Source: Tethya wilhelma
Lineage: Eukaryota; Porifera; Demospongiae; Tethyida; Tethyidae
Assembly (NCBI GenBank): GCA_964030475.1
Contig: CAXIPT010000001.1
Span: 7,773,687-7,837,686, forward strand
Length of the DNA: 64,000 nt
Reading direction: 5' to 3'
Position numbers and translations under genes: made by a program. Shown piece after piece: positions 18,755 to 30,892 of the stretch (its first letter is position 1; the number at the start of each line of letters is the position of its first letter). The notes under the pieces are model-generated. The model did not search any database, was not told the origin of the DNA, and saw only the letters and a program-made list of their open reading frames with translations.

Positions 18755-20627
18755 GTTCACAAGTTTTTCCATCTGGCCTCAGGTCATAGCCTCCTTCACA
18801 GTCACAGGTGAAGGAGCCTGGTGTGTTGTTACACAGCTGTTCACAGTCGTGAGAGTCAATCAGACACTCATTGATGTCAATACATGACCTCCCACTGTCG
18901 TCCAGCTCATATCCTCCTGCACAGTCACACTGGTAGGAGCCAGCAGTGTTAATACACCCGTGAGAACAGCCACCATTGTCCAAGGCACACTCATCAATGT
19001 CTGTGAAATGTATGACATCAAGCATTTATCACAAGCTTTTACTTGTACACTAAAGGAGAATAGTTTCTAAAAATACTTTATATGGAATTGACTTAATACC
19101 TGAACATCCATTTCCATATGCTCTACCATCTCCACTGTAGCCAGGTGGACATGAACAAGTGAAGTTTCCAACAGTGTTTACACAAGTAGCACTAGGAACA
19201 CAGTCATCAGTGTCAACAAAACACTCATCAGTATCTATATGGAAAATCCAAAAGCACAAACAAACAAACAAGCAAAAAAAAGAAGCAAAATAATTAATTA
19301 ATTACACAGTAGCTAATCCTCTTTATTTGTGTTAATACCTAAACATCCATTTCCACTTGCTCTGCCATCTCCATTAAACCCAGTTGGACACAAACACATG
19401 AAGTTTCCAACAGTGTTCACACAGGTAGCACTTGCCACACAGTCATCACTGTCATTAGTACACTCATCAACATCTACCATCATGCACATAAAGCAACTGA
19501 TAACAATATGCTAGATATATGCATCAGTGCATGCATGGAAGCTTACTACAAAGCAACAGCAGCAGCTGATATTTCAAAAGTAACATAGCAACACATATCT
19601 TACTCAAACAAGCATTTACCTTGGCATCCATTTCCACTTGCTCGGCCATCTCCACTGTAGCCAGGTGGACATGAACAATTGAAGCTTCCAACAGTGTTCA
19701 CACAAGTAGCACCATCCACACAGTCAGCAGTGTTTTCTGTACATTCATCAGTATCTACACAAGGACAATGTCATGTACAGGCCATTTCATAAACCAAACA
19801 ATTGTAATCAACCACAACTAGCTGTTTGTGGTAAAGTTACAGCCCATGCAAAAGCTATTCAAGTGGTCTAGTTTACCTTGACAACCACTTCCACTTGCTC
19901 TGCCATCTCCATCAAACCCAGTGGGGCACACACATGTGAAGCTCCCAGCAGTGTCAACACAAGTGGCACCATCCACACAGTCATCACTGCCTTCTGAGCA
20001 TTCATCAATATCTATGACAGTGAATAGAAATATTGAATCATTTATACCACTTAACTAAAGTCTATTCGCATTCACTTGAGCCCAGGAAGTAGTATAAGTT
20101 TTGAATGGTAAGGGTTAGCGCTTTTTAAAAAGCAACAAACGAATCTACGTGAAATTTGCAATCGAATGGTAGGAATTAAGGCTTGAAATATTAACCTTGG
20201 CATCCATATCCACTTGCTCTGCCATCTCCACTGTAGCCAGGTGGACATGAACAAGTGAAGCTTCCAACAGTGTTCACACAAGTAGCACCATCCACACAGT
20301 CATCACTGCCTTCAATACACTCATTTATATCTGAATGGAGGTGATAATAGCTAGGTTTACCATGAATATGTTTCTATAGGTTACATGAACTTTGTGCGTA
20401 TATGTGTGTGTGTTTGTTTGCCATAACCTAGCAACCAAAGTTTTTAGCAGGTTACTGGATGGGTGGAGGTGACAATAGAGTAGCTAGGGGTCACAAGGGT
20501 GAATGGCAAACAAACAATAGTTGCATGCCCTTAAACCGTCCGCTAAGCAGCATTCGACCATGCATCGAGTGTCCCCCACTTAATTATAAGGATCATGCAA
20601 CTAAATTTGTGTGTGTATGTATAGATA

Positions 20628-20699
<72 letters not shown>

Positions 20700-21536
20700 A
20701 TGTCGGTGTATGTATGTGTAGGTGTGTGGGTATGTGGATATGCGTGTGCATGTGCCTGTGAGTGCATACGTGCTTATCTGTGTAATTTATTACCTTGACA
20801 AAGAGTACCACTTGCTCTGCCATCTCCACTGTAGCCAGGTTGACATGAACAAGTGAAGCTTCCAACAGTGTTCAGACAAGTAGCACTTAGAATACAGTCA
20901 TCACTGTCTTCAATGCACTCATTCACATCTGAACAGGACAATTATTTTAAAGTCATACCGTATAGCTAGAAATTTTTGAGGAATAAAATTTTTGTGGAAA
21001 AGCGATCGCCAAACTTTTCGCAATTTATTTTCCAGGATCGAGCAGCCCCACCCATATATTGCAATGCGATCCCGAAATTTTCGCAGGTCAAATTTTCGCG
21101 GATCGGCGACGATCCACGAAAACAGCGAAATTTATAGTCTTGCAGGCCAGACGTCCGAGACTCTCCTCAAAAATTTTTAGCTATACAGTAATCAATTGAA
21201 TGTTTATTATAAATTAACTTTCGCCTATATGCCATTTACCCTTAAAATTACATGAACTTCAGTCACCATGCAATACAAATTCTGGTTCATGAATTGTTTT
21301 TTGTGATATTGTCCCATAAAGTGTTTGAAGTGGTCAGTAATAGTCCATTCTCTGATTTATTATTGATTAGTGGTTTTCCTTTGATGTTAATTAGCTTTAT
21401 GTTTACTTTACAAAGAGTCCATAATCTCTCTTCTTTCAGTGGCTAACCTGGTTGCTAGTGATGACCAACTGCTAAAAACACAATCTAATGCTAAGCTATA
21501 CCCCTCTTCTTGTGTGTATGTGTGTGTGTGTGTGTN

Positions 21537-21620
<84 letters not shown>

Positions 21621-24600
21621 AATATAAACAAACAATGACTAATAATTTGTTAAAATTTAACAGCAACATTTACTAGAAGCTAACAACATACTGACTAACA
21701 TAACATTATACCTTGACACTGACTCCCAGTTACTTTGCCATCTCCATTAAAGCCAGGTAGACAGGAACAAGTGAAGCTGTCAGCAGTATCCATACAAATG
21801 GCACTATCAACACAGTCATCGGTACCTTCATCACACTCATTCCTTGGAACTGTAGGTGGCTATAGGTGATATGGATTTCACAAATAGCAAAAATGTTAAT
21901 ACATGTGCATATACCAGTTTAAAGCTATTGTATTGTGAATTAATTAGGACTAAGTTATGGATGTATGAAGACAAAAAATAAAAATTTGTAAACACAAGTA
22001 CTTCAAGCCATTATTATATTGCAAGGTGTAAATCATCATTAGTTTTATGCAACACCTTTAAAAAAAATTCGCATCATTCTACCTTTGAGATGTATGTAAT
22101 GAAGTCATACTGTATCAGATTAGAGCAGATGAGGTTTGACATATCCATAGGCCATTGCAGTAACTGTTCACTTCATGACTAAAGTTGATCACATATTGCA
22201 TGATTCTTTGTTATTAATAAAATTATTATTAAAACTTTTTCTTTTTCTACACCAGCTTTTGGTAAGCTTAAGAAAGAGAAGCTTTTAACACTAGTATTAA
22301 AACTGAGTAAGATCTAGATCAAGAAACAATGTCACATGATCATGATCTCAATTGGCCTGCAATGGTCCTTGGATATTTCCAGCTCCAATGCGAATTTACC
22401 CTTGTGTCAATCTGACATTTTGATCCTCTGATCAAAGGTGGACAAACACATTTCTTTAGAGTTCTCCCACGACGTCTGGTTGTCACACAAGTACCACCAT
22501 TTACACACCCACATTCATTGGTAGGAGTGCTAGGAGCAACACTTGGAGCAGGAGTAGTAATTGGCTGCAATAATTTAAGTGAATCAGCTAATTAGCCTAT
22601 AGGTATAGTAGATGTAACAGTCTACTGAGATCTGTGGCATGTGTACAAATGCTAGCTGAGGCTAGCATTCAAGTGATCATGTATGGGTACTATATCTATG
22701 ACTCTATAGGATAATTTTTAGTCTTGCATGGCAATTAGTATGCTTGATATAATTATATGCTCATGAAATTTTACAATCATGCTGCTTGAAAATTTACCTC
22801 TTCTCGGATTCGTAGAACTGTTGAGGCAGATATGTTCAGGCAATCATTTGCTGCAGTAGCTGTCAGGGTATGTGAGGTCCCCCTTCTGATAGCTGAACTG
22901 GTACGACGGACTAATACTTCAATTACTACATTTTCACCAGCTGGCACGCGAGCTTGAGAAAGTGATATACGTGTTGCAAATCCAGTCAACCTTTGAACAT
23001 GAAATTTGAGCTCAGAAGAGTATGGAGCATTGTTGTAAAACTGATATGTGAGAGTGACAACACCAAATAGGTCCATTTCAACTACTTCAGATGATCCAAG
23101 CAAGCTAAACAGTCGACTAGTGCTAGAATTGTATTTAAAGGTGGCATTTTTTCTTGTGTCATATGTGAAACTAATATCAGATGTATCTCTTCCAATAATC
23201 TGATAAGAGTATTCTCCAAGTGGAAACTCCAATGGGTCACTGACCAGTGATCCAGAGCACTCTGTCAGACTTATGCTATAAGCCATCCCAGATTTATCAA
23301 TGATACTCAGCTCAGCAGCTTTGATGTCACTCACTTGTGAAGAAGCAATCACAATTTGACCAGGTGTACCTATAGAATGTATATGCCAAGTACATGTGGA
23401 TTAGTTAATAGCAATTATTATAACCCCCCTCCCTATATGGTGAAACCTCCGAACACTTTGGAACAATATTTGGCTTGTTTGTCCTTTATATAGAGAGTTC
23501 ATCCTCTTTCTCAGAAGTATTGCCATTAATATAGATTGGAATTTTCGGGAACCAGGAATCAGGTTTTTAATAGTGTCCCTCTATCTCAGAGGATACACTA
23601 TTGCAGGTTGTAATGTACGTATATGTAGAACCTTCCTATAAGCTTTCACTTGAATTGGAAAGAAAAATCAATGTTACTAACTTACATGCTTCTGGAAGAT
23701 TAGAGACTACATTGGATGTGCCTTCTTTCAGATAGAAGAAGGATGTGTCCAGAGAGGTTACTTCAGTTTTTGAGAACTCCAGTCTTCCAGAGCTGACACA
23801 TGCATGCCAGTTTCCAGATTCAGGTTGCACTTCACTAAATACAGCAAAATTTCCACTCCTAACATTAACAGTTGATGTAGCCCTACTTGGTTTTGTAACA
23901 GTAATGGTGTTTCCAGCATTAGCATTCATAGACAATTTTAGTTGCACTGCAAACTTGGACACTTGAAAAGTAGCACAGGAATCAGAAGTGTAGGAAACAG
24001 CTGGTGTCTGACGTTTGCGTCGTCGCCGTCCAGCTTCAGATAGTTCTGGTTCTGCTAGTGCTGTTAAGTGTACACATGGATTAGATTCATATGTTTCGAT
24101 AAATTTTGCAAGTTCCCAATTGCTAAAAGGACTGGTGAGAGTTCCAGATGTTCGTGAGTTGATTTGAACATATTCATCACTAGGTGTGCTTTGTGTTAGG
24201 AAAAAGTGAATGCATACCCCAGCATCATTTGCTAGACGTATAACTTCATCAGTGAGCTCAGTCTGTTTTGATGGAGCATCTGTGATAACAACCATTTGAG
24301 AACCTTCTACCATGAGATCATAATAAGTGTCATCATCGTCAAATGTTATACTTGCTTCAAGAGTCTTTTTCATGGCATATAGTGCATACTCTGGTCCATC
24401 ACCACCACCATTTGCTGTAAGGGCTTGTATAGCATCTCGAAGAGCTCTAATTTCATCCAGTAATTGTGGATTTGTCACTAGCATTGGACCAACACCTGTA
24501 TAGAAGCAAATTAACAACAATTTCCTTTTGAAATATTAAGATAAACAGTATTATAACCTGTCTCCCACTTGCAGAAAGCTCCAGAATATAATATTATTAC

Positions 24601-25076
24601 ATATACATAAGTATAATATTATACTATAGTGTGTAAAATTCACAAAGATTTTGATTACTTTCTTCAGCTGAGTCCCGAGTGTCATCAATATCATTGAAAG
24701 GCATCAAAATGTAGCAGCCAAAATATGCCAGTTGTTCTTCTCTCAAGAGAAACTCTTCTAGAATCTGTCTAACAGTTGCAATTTGACCGCTCATGCTCCC
24801 AGTAGTGTCAATGACAAATGCTAAACACTGATCCCCCTCAGGGTTTAAGTCAGCAAATCCAAACATTGGTTTCAAGTAGTTGTCAGGATCCAAGCACTCA
24901 AAGAATTCACAAACACAAAAAAAATCACCACTCTCAATTCCTCCTGGAGGGCATTCACACTCATCACGGGACATCATCAGACAAGGATCATCTTGTCTTT
25001 TCTTCCTTGAAGCTGGTGGTCCACCTTCATCAATGCATAGAAGTTTCCCAAAGATAGATCTGATATTGGATATGTC
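18755..25076 (-). CDS. secreted VWA/EGF-repeat protein, 3' part (exons 2-13)
   Basis: Exons on minus, worked out from splice signals and phase: 24659-25076 (partial exon 2; its 3' end lifted over from the other copy), 23686-24495, 22798-23369, 22400-22564, 21712-21859, 20794-20928, 20197-20330, 19877-20011, 19620-19754, 19339-19473, 19100-19234, 18755-19000. Exons 2-3 hold a von Willebrand A domain with the MIDAS motif DTTGSMSG, plus two polybasic furin-like sites (RKKRQ and RRRRKRQ). Exon 4 encodes a beta-rich domain. Exon 5 holds an EGF (CGCVNGGTC). From exon 6 on there are nine EGF modules, mostly calcium-binding type (D-x-[DN]-E-C), one per exon except two in the last. From exon 7 on the EGF exons are phase 1-1, the exon-shuffling pattern. 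Architecture recalls hemicentin/fibrillin-like matrix proteins. The 3' end is lost at the gap at 18650; the 5' end is at 33642-35583. Confidence 0.82.
20628..20698. repeat. (TG)n microsatellite
   Basis: About 35 uninterrupted TG units in an intron of the EGF gene. The ORFs on either strand here are simple Val-Cys or Thr-His translations of the repeat. Confidence 0.95.
20958..21188. mobile_element. TA-flanked MITE, copy 1
   Basis: Short inverted-repeat element in an EGF-gene intron. It begins CCGTATAGCTAGAAATTTT and ends with the near-complement AAAATTTTTAGCTATACAG, flanked by TA on both sides. The inside is rich in CGCGAAA/TTTTCGC words and has no ORF. A second copy with better-preserved ends lies at 59240-59443. 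TA target sites and short length fit a Tc1/mariner-type non-autonomous element. Confidence 0.75.
21508..21616. repeat. (TG)n microsatellite with a single-base gap at 21536
   Basis: Long TG tract interrupted by one N, so its length is not reliable. Confidence 0.95.
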
Positions 25077-25077
25077 N

Positions 25078-27483
25078 GGTAAAGACTGATATGTTGTAGT
25101 CAGTAGAGACAAACAACATGTTGTCACGGACTAGAATATGATCTGGGCAAGAGAAGGAGTCCTCTGGTTGATCATTTCCAAATTCAATGATGAACTGACC
25201 ATCAGCAGTGAATTTCTTGATGCGATTCTTATACAGATTAGTGATGTACACATTTCCAAGGCTATCTACTGCTATGTTTGTAGGCATGTCCAGCTTCTTG
25301 TATTTCTTCTTATCATCATCGTCATCAGGTACACCAATGAAGTGGGAGAAGGAGAAATCAGAATTGAGAACTTGAACTCGATGATTGAAAGTATCAGCTA
25401 TGAATATCTTGCCATTCGGGTGAACAAGGATGCCATGTGGTCTGTCAAATTCCAGCTCACCTTTACCGCTATTGTTGCTGCCTACACTGGCTACCATCTT
25501 CCCATCGAATGTGAACTTGTATACAGAGTGGCCCCATCGATCAGTCAGAAGGAACATGTCATCTGGAGTGATAGCAACAGCGTAAGGCTCTTCTAACTTC
25601 TTTCTGTCGGCTGTTTCTGAACGATCAAACTGTGTGATTAGTTTCCCCTGTTTATCCATCACTTTTATGAGATGATGATCCATATTGTACTCAACCAGAG
25701 CAACGTGGTCAGTGTTAGGACTGACTGCAACTATAAATGGCGATTTACATTCTCCAAGCGTTTCTCCTTTGCCATCACTAGTAACAATGCTTGGAATGGA
25801 AGAGGCTGGGAGGCTCATATACACTCCATCTCTCCCACAGAAGTAAAGGTGACCACTTTTGTCTACAGTCAATGCTTGTGCTGAGCTGGTTGCATCAGTA
25901 CCAAATCTCCATTTAAAGTTTCCACTCTTATCGTACATGGTGATTCCTTTTTGCTCTTTGTCACACACGTACACAGCATTTGAAAGAGGATCCACAGCAA
26001 CAGAGTGAGGTTCACTCATCTGGCGTTTTCCAAATTCCAGGACGAATTTACCATCTGGGGTGACTTTTTGAACACGGTTTCCATCCAGGTCAACTACATA
26101 TAACATTCCTTCTCCATCAGCAGCTAGGTCATACAGCCCATCAAACTCTCCTTGTTCATCACCATAGGCACTTAGGACAGTGTGGGAAAATGAGAGGTCT
26201 GGTTTCAGAGCCTGGATACGATCATTACCACTATCAGCTACCAGTATCAGACCATTGGGCAGAACACACAGTCTTCTTGGAAGGTCGAACTCCAGCTCAC
26301 CACTTCCTTTTTGACCAACTGCTGCCACAAACTTTCCATCCATTGTGAATTTCTGGATGCGGTGGTTTTCTTCATCAGCAACAACGATGTGGCCATCTTG
26401 TGTGACAGCTACACCATGTGGTGTTTGGAACTGTCCTTCGGCAGTTCCCTTTGAACCAAAAGATCGTATTTTGGTACCTTTCTTGTCCAGCAGGACAATG
26501 CTGTGGGTTTCATCCTCTCCAACGACTACAGTGCCATCATCAGCTACTGCTATACTACAACCGTCAGACACCTTCCCCAGTTTCCAGAGATAAGGAGTGG
26601 GAAATGGGGTCTCTGGTGTGTCTGCTTTAGCACTCTCACTCTCTGCTAGACTTTCAGCATCTATGGATTTGACCAAGACTTCTCTGGCGTGATTAAGGTA
26701 CAGCTTGCCGGCTTTGTCTGCTGCTATACCTCGTATGCTTAGATTTTCTGCAAATCGGTATTGGAACTCTCCGCTTTTCTTGAACACAAGAAAAAATCCA
26801 TAATCACTGGGGACAAATATATTGTCATTTTCATCAATAGCAATTCCAGTTGGCTTATTGACAACAAATTCAGTTTGAAACTGACCGTTAGGTGAGAATT
26901 TCTGAACTTTGTCATTGTAAGTCGTGTAAATCATTCCTTGAGAGTCAACTGCTAGATGTTGGTAGGAAATTTCACTCCAGTCCTCTGGATAGAGAAGCTC
27001 AACTCGACGTGACAGTGAGAGATCAGGATTTCGAAACTCAACATGATTTTCATCTCTCCCTAGCATGATTATTTGTCCATCAGATGATGCACAGATCCCT
27101 TCAGGGGTTTGGTGGTCACTAGTGTATTGCTTTTGGGTAGCAGTTGTCACCAGTTCTCCTTCTTTGGTGAATTTCAGAATTGAATCCTTTGATTCGGTGA
27201 CAACAATGATGTGATCGTCTTGAGTAATTGCTATTCCGGTCACTTTTAACAGTCGAGTTTTGTTGGGACCATAAGTATCAAAGGAGTGCACTTTAGTCCC
27301 TTCTTTGTCGTAGACTTCAATAGAGAAAACATCGATATAGTCTCCTTTTTCTTCTACCATGTCTTCTTTCACTGTCACAACATACTTGCTGTTTGCTGCG
27401 ATGTATGGAATAGTTTTCTTTGCTTCTGTGAATGACTTGAAATGCTTGCTGTTTTCAGCAGATTCCGACCAATTTGCACCCAT
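25078..27483 (-). CDS. NHL-repeat beta-propeller protein, copy B, 3' end missing
   Basis: Intronless. I take ATG 27483 (MGANWSESAENSKHF), which aligns with copy A; a longer frame upstream has only a GTG. About 800 residues are present before the N at 25077, so the last ~45 residues of the propeller are lost. Blades are as in copy A, with a shorter acidic loop. The stretch around VADDGTVVVGEDETHSIV to the NHRIQKF blade (about 26330-26560) is almost identical to copy A, whereas the N-terminal third (KVTGIAITQDDHIIVVTESK) is almost identical to copy C. This mosaic pattern suggests gene conversion. Same strand as copy C, about 880 bp apart. Confidence 0.85.
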
Positions 27484-28360
27484 TTTGAAGCCGGTGTAGA
27501 AGTTTTCAGATTGATCGCAGTGAAGAAGTTGGTCCACTTTTTGGCAAATTGTGCCTGGCTGAGAATAATGCTATACTCTTGACCTTTATATAAGGAGTAG
27601 AGCAGCCCTGAATCACTGACAGGATGTCTTCACTGTGACAAGTCCAAAGTCTCATGTCTGGGTGCTAGCTGTGCCACTTCCTCTGTTGGTGGAGTAAGAT
27701 TATAATCCTCAAAGAAATTCATAGAGAGAGGTGAGTGGAATCATTACCTATATTCTGATAGCATTGTCAGTTAAGAAAACAGTGATACAATGGGTATTTT
27801 TTGTCTTCATGATTTTCCTAGATAGGTATGTGATCATTAGTAAGTTTTCATAGTAGTGTCATGCATGCATGTGTCATGTCAGTGGCTTGTCATGCCTATG
27901 TTGTGATGTACACATGTGCATGTGCATGCTTCACATTGTGTGGACATGGTTTCATCATTTTGGGAAAGTCCGCGTGGTTCAAGTTACTTAAGTTTGAATG
28001 AAGCATCCACCCCAAATATGCAAGTTCGTGTCAATTATTGTACATGGCAATATCCAGCTACAGGCTTCATCAAAGTGATGAATCCATGAATTCAAAGTGA
28101 CTGTCTTATAGCTGCATCAATAATCATTGCCATTATATATGCATAAAGATACAAATCTAATGTATACAGTGACTGTAAATCAGACTAAACATTAATTTGG
28201 TAAAGTAATGTTTTTTTGTGTGTTTGTAGCAAACTTAAGAGTAGCCAATACAAATTTAGACATTAACCTATAATAATTATAATTATCAAAAATCAGCTTC
28301 TGTTCCGTTCAAAGTTTAAGCAGCTGTAGCAGTTATTTTAACTCAACTAAACTTTAAATG
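27484..28360. other. spacer between NHL copies B and C
   Basis: Includes the copy-B promoter (TTTATATAAGG box near 27588 and CCCTGAATCA motif near 27606). A block at about 27930-28100 is homologous to 31310-31480, the matching spot upstream of copy C. The NHL unit was therefore duplicated together with its 5' flank. No gene. Confidence 0.55.
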
Positions 28361-30892
28361 TTACATCATAACTAGTGCTTTTTTGTCTTTATCACACACG
28401 TATAGTTTTCCAGTCTTATTATCAAAGTCAATGCCACGAAATCTTCTTCCAAATCTTGCCAGGAGCAATCCACTTGTTGTGAAAAGTGTCATGTTCTCCT
28501 TTGTGCAGACATACACCTCATTGTTACGGACAAGAATATGATTAGGAGTTGTGAAAGTGTCTTCTGGCACACTAAACTTTCTTCCAAATTCTGCTATGAA
28601 TTTCCCGTCAGGCGTGAATTTCTTGATTTGATTGTTGGAAACGTCTGTGATGTATACATTTCCTAAACTGTCGACTGCTATGTCAGTAGGACGCTTAAGC
28701 TTCCTGTATCTGCTCTTATCGTCATCATAATCATTCTCATCAAAACCAATGAAGTGGGAGAAAGAGAAATCAGAATTGAGAACTTGAACACGTTCGTTGA
28801 AAGTATCGGCTACAAATATCTTGCCATTTGGGTGGACAAGGATGCCATGTGGTCTGTAAAATTCCAGTTCATCCTCTCCACTATCATTGCTGCCTACACT
28901 GGCTACCATCTTCCCATCGAATGTGTACTTGTACACAGAGTGGCCCCATCGATCAGTCAGAAGGAACATGTCATCTGGAGTGATAGCAACTGCATGGGGT
29001 TCTATCAACTTTTTTCGATCCGGAGCTTCTGAATAATCAAATTGTGTAGTAATCTTGCCCTGTTTGTCCAGCACTTTAACCACATGAGGGTCACCTGTGT
29101 ATTCAACCAGAACAATGTGATTGGTGTTCGGACTAACTGCAACAGAAAATGGACCACTGAACTCTCCAAGCATTTCTCCTTTGCCATCACTAGTAATGAT
29201 GCTTGGAATGGAAGAGGCTGGGAGGCTCACATACACTCCATCTCTCCCACAGAAATAAAGGTGACCAGTTTTATCTACAGTCAGTGCTTGTGGGGAACGA
29301 GTAGCATCTCTGCCAAATCTCCATTTGAAATTTCCACTTGTATCGTACATGGTGATTTCTTTCTTGTCACTCACGTACACAGTGTTTGAGAGAGGATCCA
29401 CAGCAATGAATTGAGGTTCACTCATCTGGCGGCGTTTTTCGAATTCCAAGACAAACTGACCATCAGGGGTGAGTTTTAGGATACGGTTTTTATTGAGGTC
29501 AACTACATAGAGCATTCCCTCTCCATCAACAGCTAGATCAATATACAGTCCAGCTGTCTCATCTTGTTCATCATCAGAGGCACTTAGGACAGTGTGAGAG
29601 AATGAGAGGTCAGGTTTCAGAGCCTGGATACGAATATTGCCGCTATCAACTACCAGTATCATACCGTTAGGCAGAACACATGGCCTTAGTGGAAAATCAA
29701 ATTCCAGCTCACCACTTCCATTCTGACCAACTGATGCCACAAACTTTCCTTCCATCGTGAATTTCTGGATGCGGTGGTTTTCTCCATCAGCAACAATGAT
29801 ATGGCCATCTTGTGTAACAGCTATACCATGTGGTCTATGGAACTGTCCTTCACCAGTTCCCTTGGAACCAAAAGATCGTATTTTGGTACCTTTCTTGTCC
29901 AGCAGGACAATGCTGTGGGTTTTGTCCTCTCCAACAACTACAATGCCATCATCAGCTACTGCTATGCTACAACTGTCAGACACCTTCCCCAGTTTCCAGA
30001 GATAGGAAGTGGGAAATGGGGTCTCTGGTGTGTCTGCTTTCTCTGCTGGGCATTTCTCTTCTACAGATTTGACCAAGATTTTACCTAAGTGACTAACATA
30101 CAGCTTACCAGCTTTGTCTGATGCTATTACCTTCAGGCTCTCTGTGTCAAGTCGATAATGAAACTTTCCACTCGCAGCAAATACGAGGATAAATCCATGA
30201 TCACTGATGACATATATGTTGTCATTTTCATCAATTGTAATTCCTTTTGACTCATTGACAACAAATTCGGTTTGAAACTGGCCATTTGGTGTGAATTTCT
30301 GGACTCTGTCATTGTAAGTAGTGTAAATCATTCCTTGAGAGTCAACTGCTAGATGTTGGTAGGAAATTTCATTCCAATCTTCAGGGTAGTGAAGCTCAAT
30401 ATTACGTGACAGTGACAAATCTGGATTTCGAAACTCAATGTGATTTTTGTCTCTCCCTAGCACGATTATTTGTCCATCAGATGATGCACAGATCCCTTCA
30501 GGGGTTTGGTGGTCACTAGTGTATTGCTTTTGGGTAGCAGTTGTCACCAGTTCTCCTTCTTTGGTGAATTTCAGAATTGAATCCTTTGATTCGGTGACAA
30601 CAATGATGTGATCATCTTGAGTAATTGCTATTCCGGTCACTTTTAACAGTCGGGTTTTGTTGGGACCATAAGTGTCAAAGGAGTGCACTTTAGTCCCTTC
30701 TTTGTCGAAGATAGTGATAGAGAAAGCCTGTACATAAGTTCCATTTTCTTCCAAGAAGCCTCTTTCCACTGTCACAATGTATCTTTTGTTTGCTGCAATG
30801 TAGCAAATGATGTACAATTTCTTTGCCTCTTCAAATGGCTGAAAGTGTTTGCTGCTTTCATTAGAGTCTGGGGACTTCATAATTGTAGCCAT
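28361..30892 (-). CDS. NHL-repeat beta-propeller protein, copy C
   Basis: Intronless, 843 residues from ATG 30892 (MATIMKSPDSNESSKHF); the frame is open a little further but only with TTG. Full set of NHL blades as in copy A, for example PHGIAVTQDGHIIVADGENH, and an acidic loop before the last blades (DENDYDDDKSRYRK). The C-terminus KTGKLYVCDKDKKALVMM closes the propeller. No signal peptide or catalytic domain. It is the only NHL copy besides A that is complete here. The mosaic similarity to copies A and B indicates a recently duplicated, exchanging family. Confidence 0.88.
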   Translation of the reverse strand: MATIMKSPDSNESSKHFQPFEEAKKLYIICYIAANKRYIVTVERGFLEENGTYVQAFSITIFDKEGTKVHSFDTYGPNKTRLLKVTGIAITQDDHIIVVTESKDSILKFTKEGELVTTATQKQYTSDHQTPEGICASSDGQIIVLGRDKNHIEFRNPDLSLSRNIELHYPEDWNEISYQHLAVDSQGMIYTTYNDRVQKFTPNGQFQTEFVVNESKGITIDENDNIYVISDHGFILVFAASGKFHYRLDTESLKVIASDKAGKLYVSHLGKILVKSVEEKCPAEKADTPETPFPTSYLWKLGKVSDSCSIAVADDGIVVVGEDKTHSIVLLDKKGTKIRSFGSKGTGEGQFHRPHGIAVTQDGHIIVADGENHRIQKFTMEGKFVASVGQNGSGELEFDFPLRPCVLPNGMILVVDSGNIRIQALKPDLSFSHTVLSASDDEQDETAGLYIDLAVDGEGMLYVVDLNKNRILKLTPDGQFVLEFEKRRQMSEPQFIAVDPLSNTVYVSDKKEITMYDTSGNFKWRFGRDATRSPQALTVDKTGHLYFCGRDGVYVSLPASSIPSIITSDGKGEMLGEFSGPFSVAVSPNTNHIVLVEYTGDPHVVKVLDKQGKITTQFDYSEAPDRKKLIEPHAVAITPDDMFLLTDRWGHSVYKYTFDGKMVASVGSNDSGEDELEFYRPHGILVHPNGKIFVADTFNERVQVLNSDFSFSHFIGFDENDYDDDKSRYRKLKRPTDIAVDSLGNVYITDVSNNQIKKFTPDGKFIAEFGRKFSVPEDTFTTPNHILVRNNEVYVCTKENMTLFTTSGLLLARFGRRFRGIDFDNKTGKLYVCDKDKKALVMM

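Noticed and set aside
20543..20865. Thr-His and Val-Cys repeat proteins on both strands
   Set aside because: Pure translations of the (TG)n tract inside an intron; the same applies at 21408-21676, 48973-49922 and 62807-63211.
23440..23600. Tigger/pogo-like element in the VWA-gene intron (also 33407-33556)
   Set aside because: The AACCTCCGAACACTTTGG-type start and GTCCCTCTATCTCAGAGG end are suggestive, but no clear inverted ends or TA target sites could be fixed.
26345..26630. Plus-strand ORFs of 70-140 residues recurring antisense to each NHL gene (also near 9231, 10327, 25138, 29757)
   Set aside because: They recur only because the NHL genes are paralogous; the frames are antisense shadows with no signal of their own.
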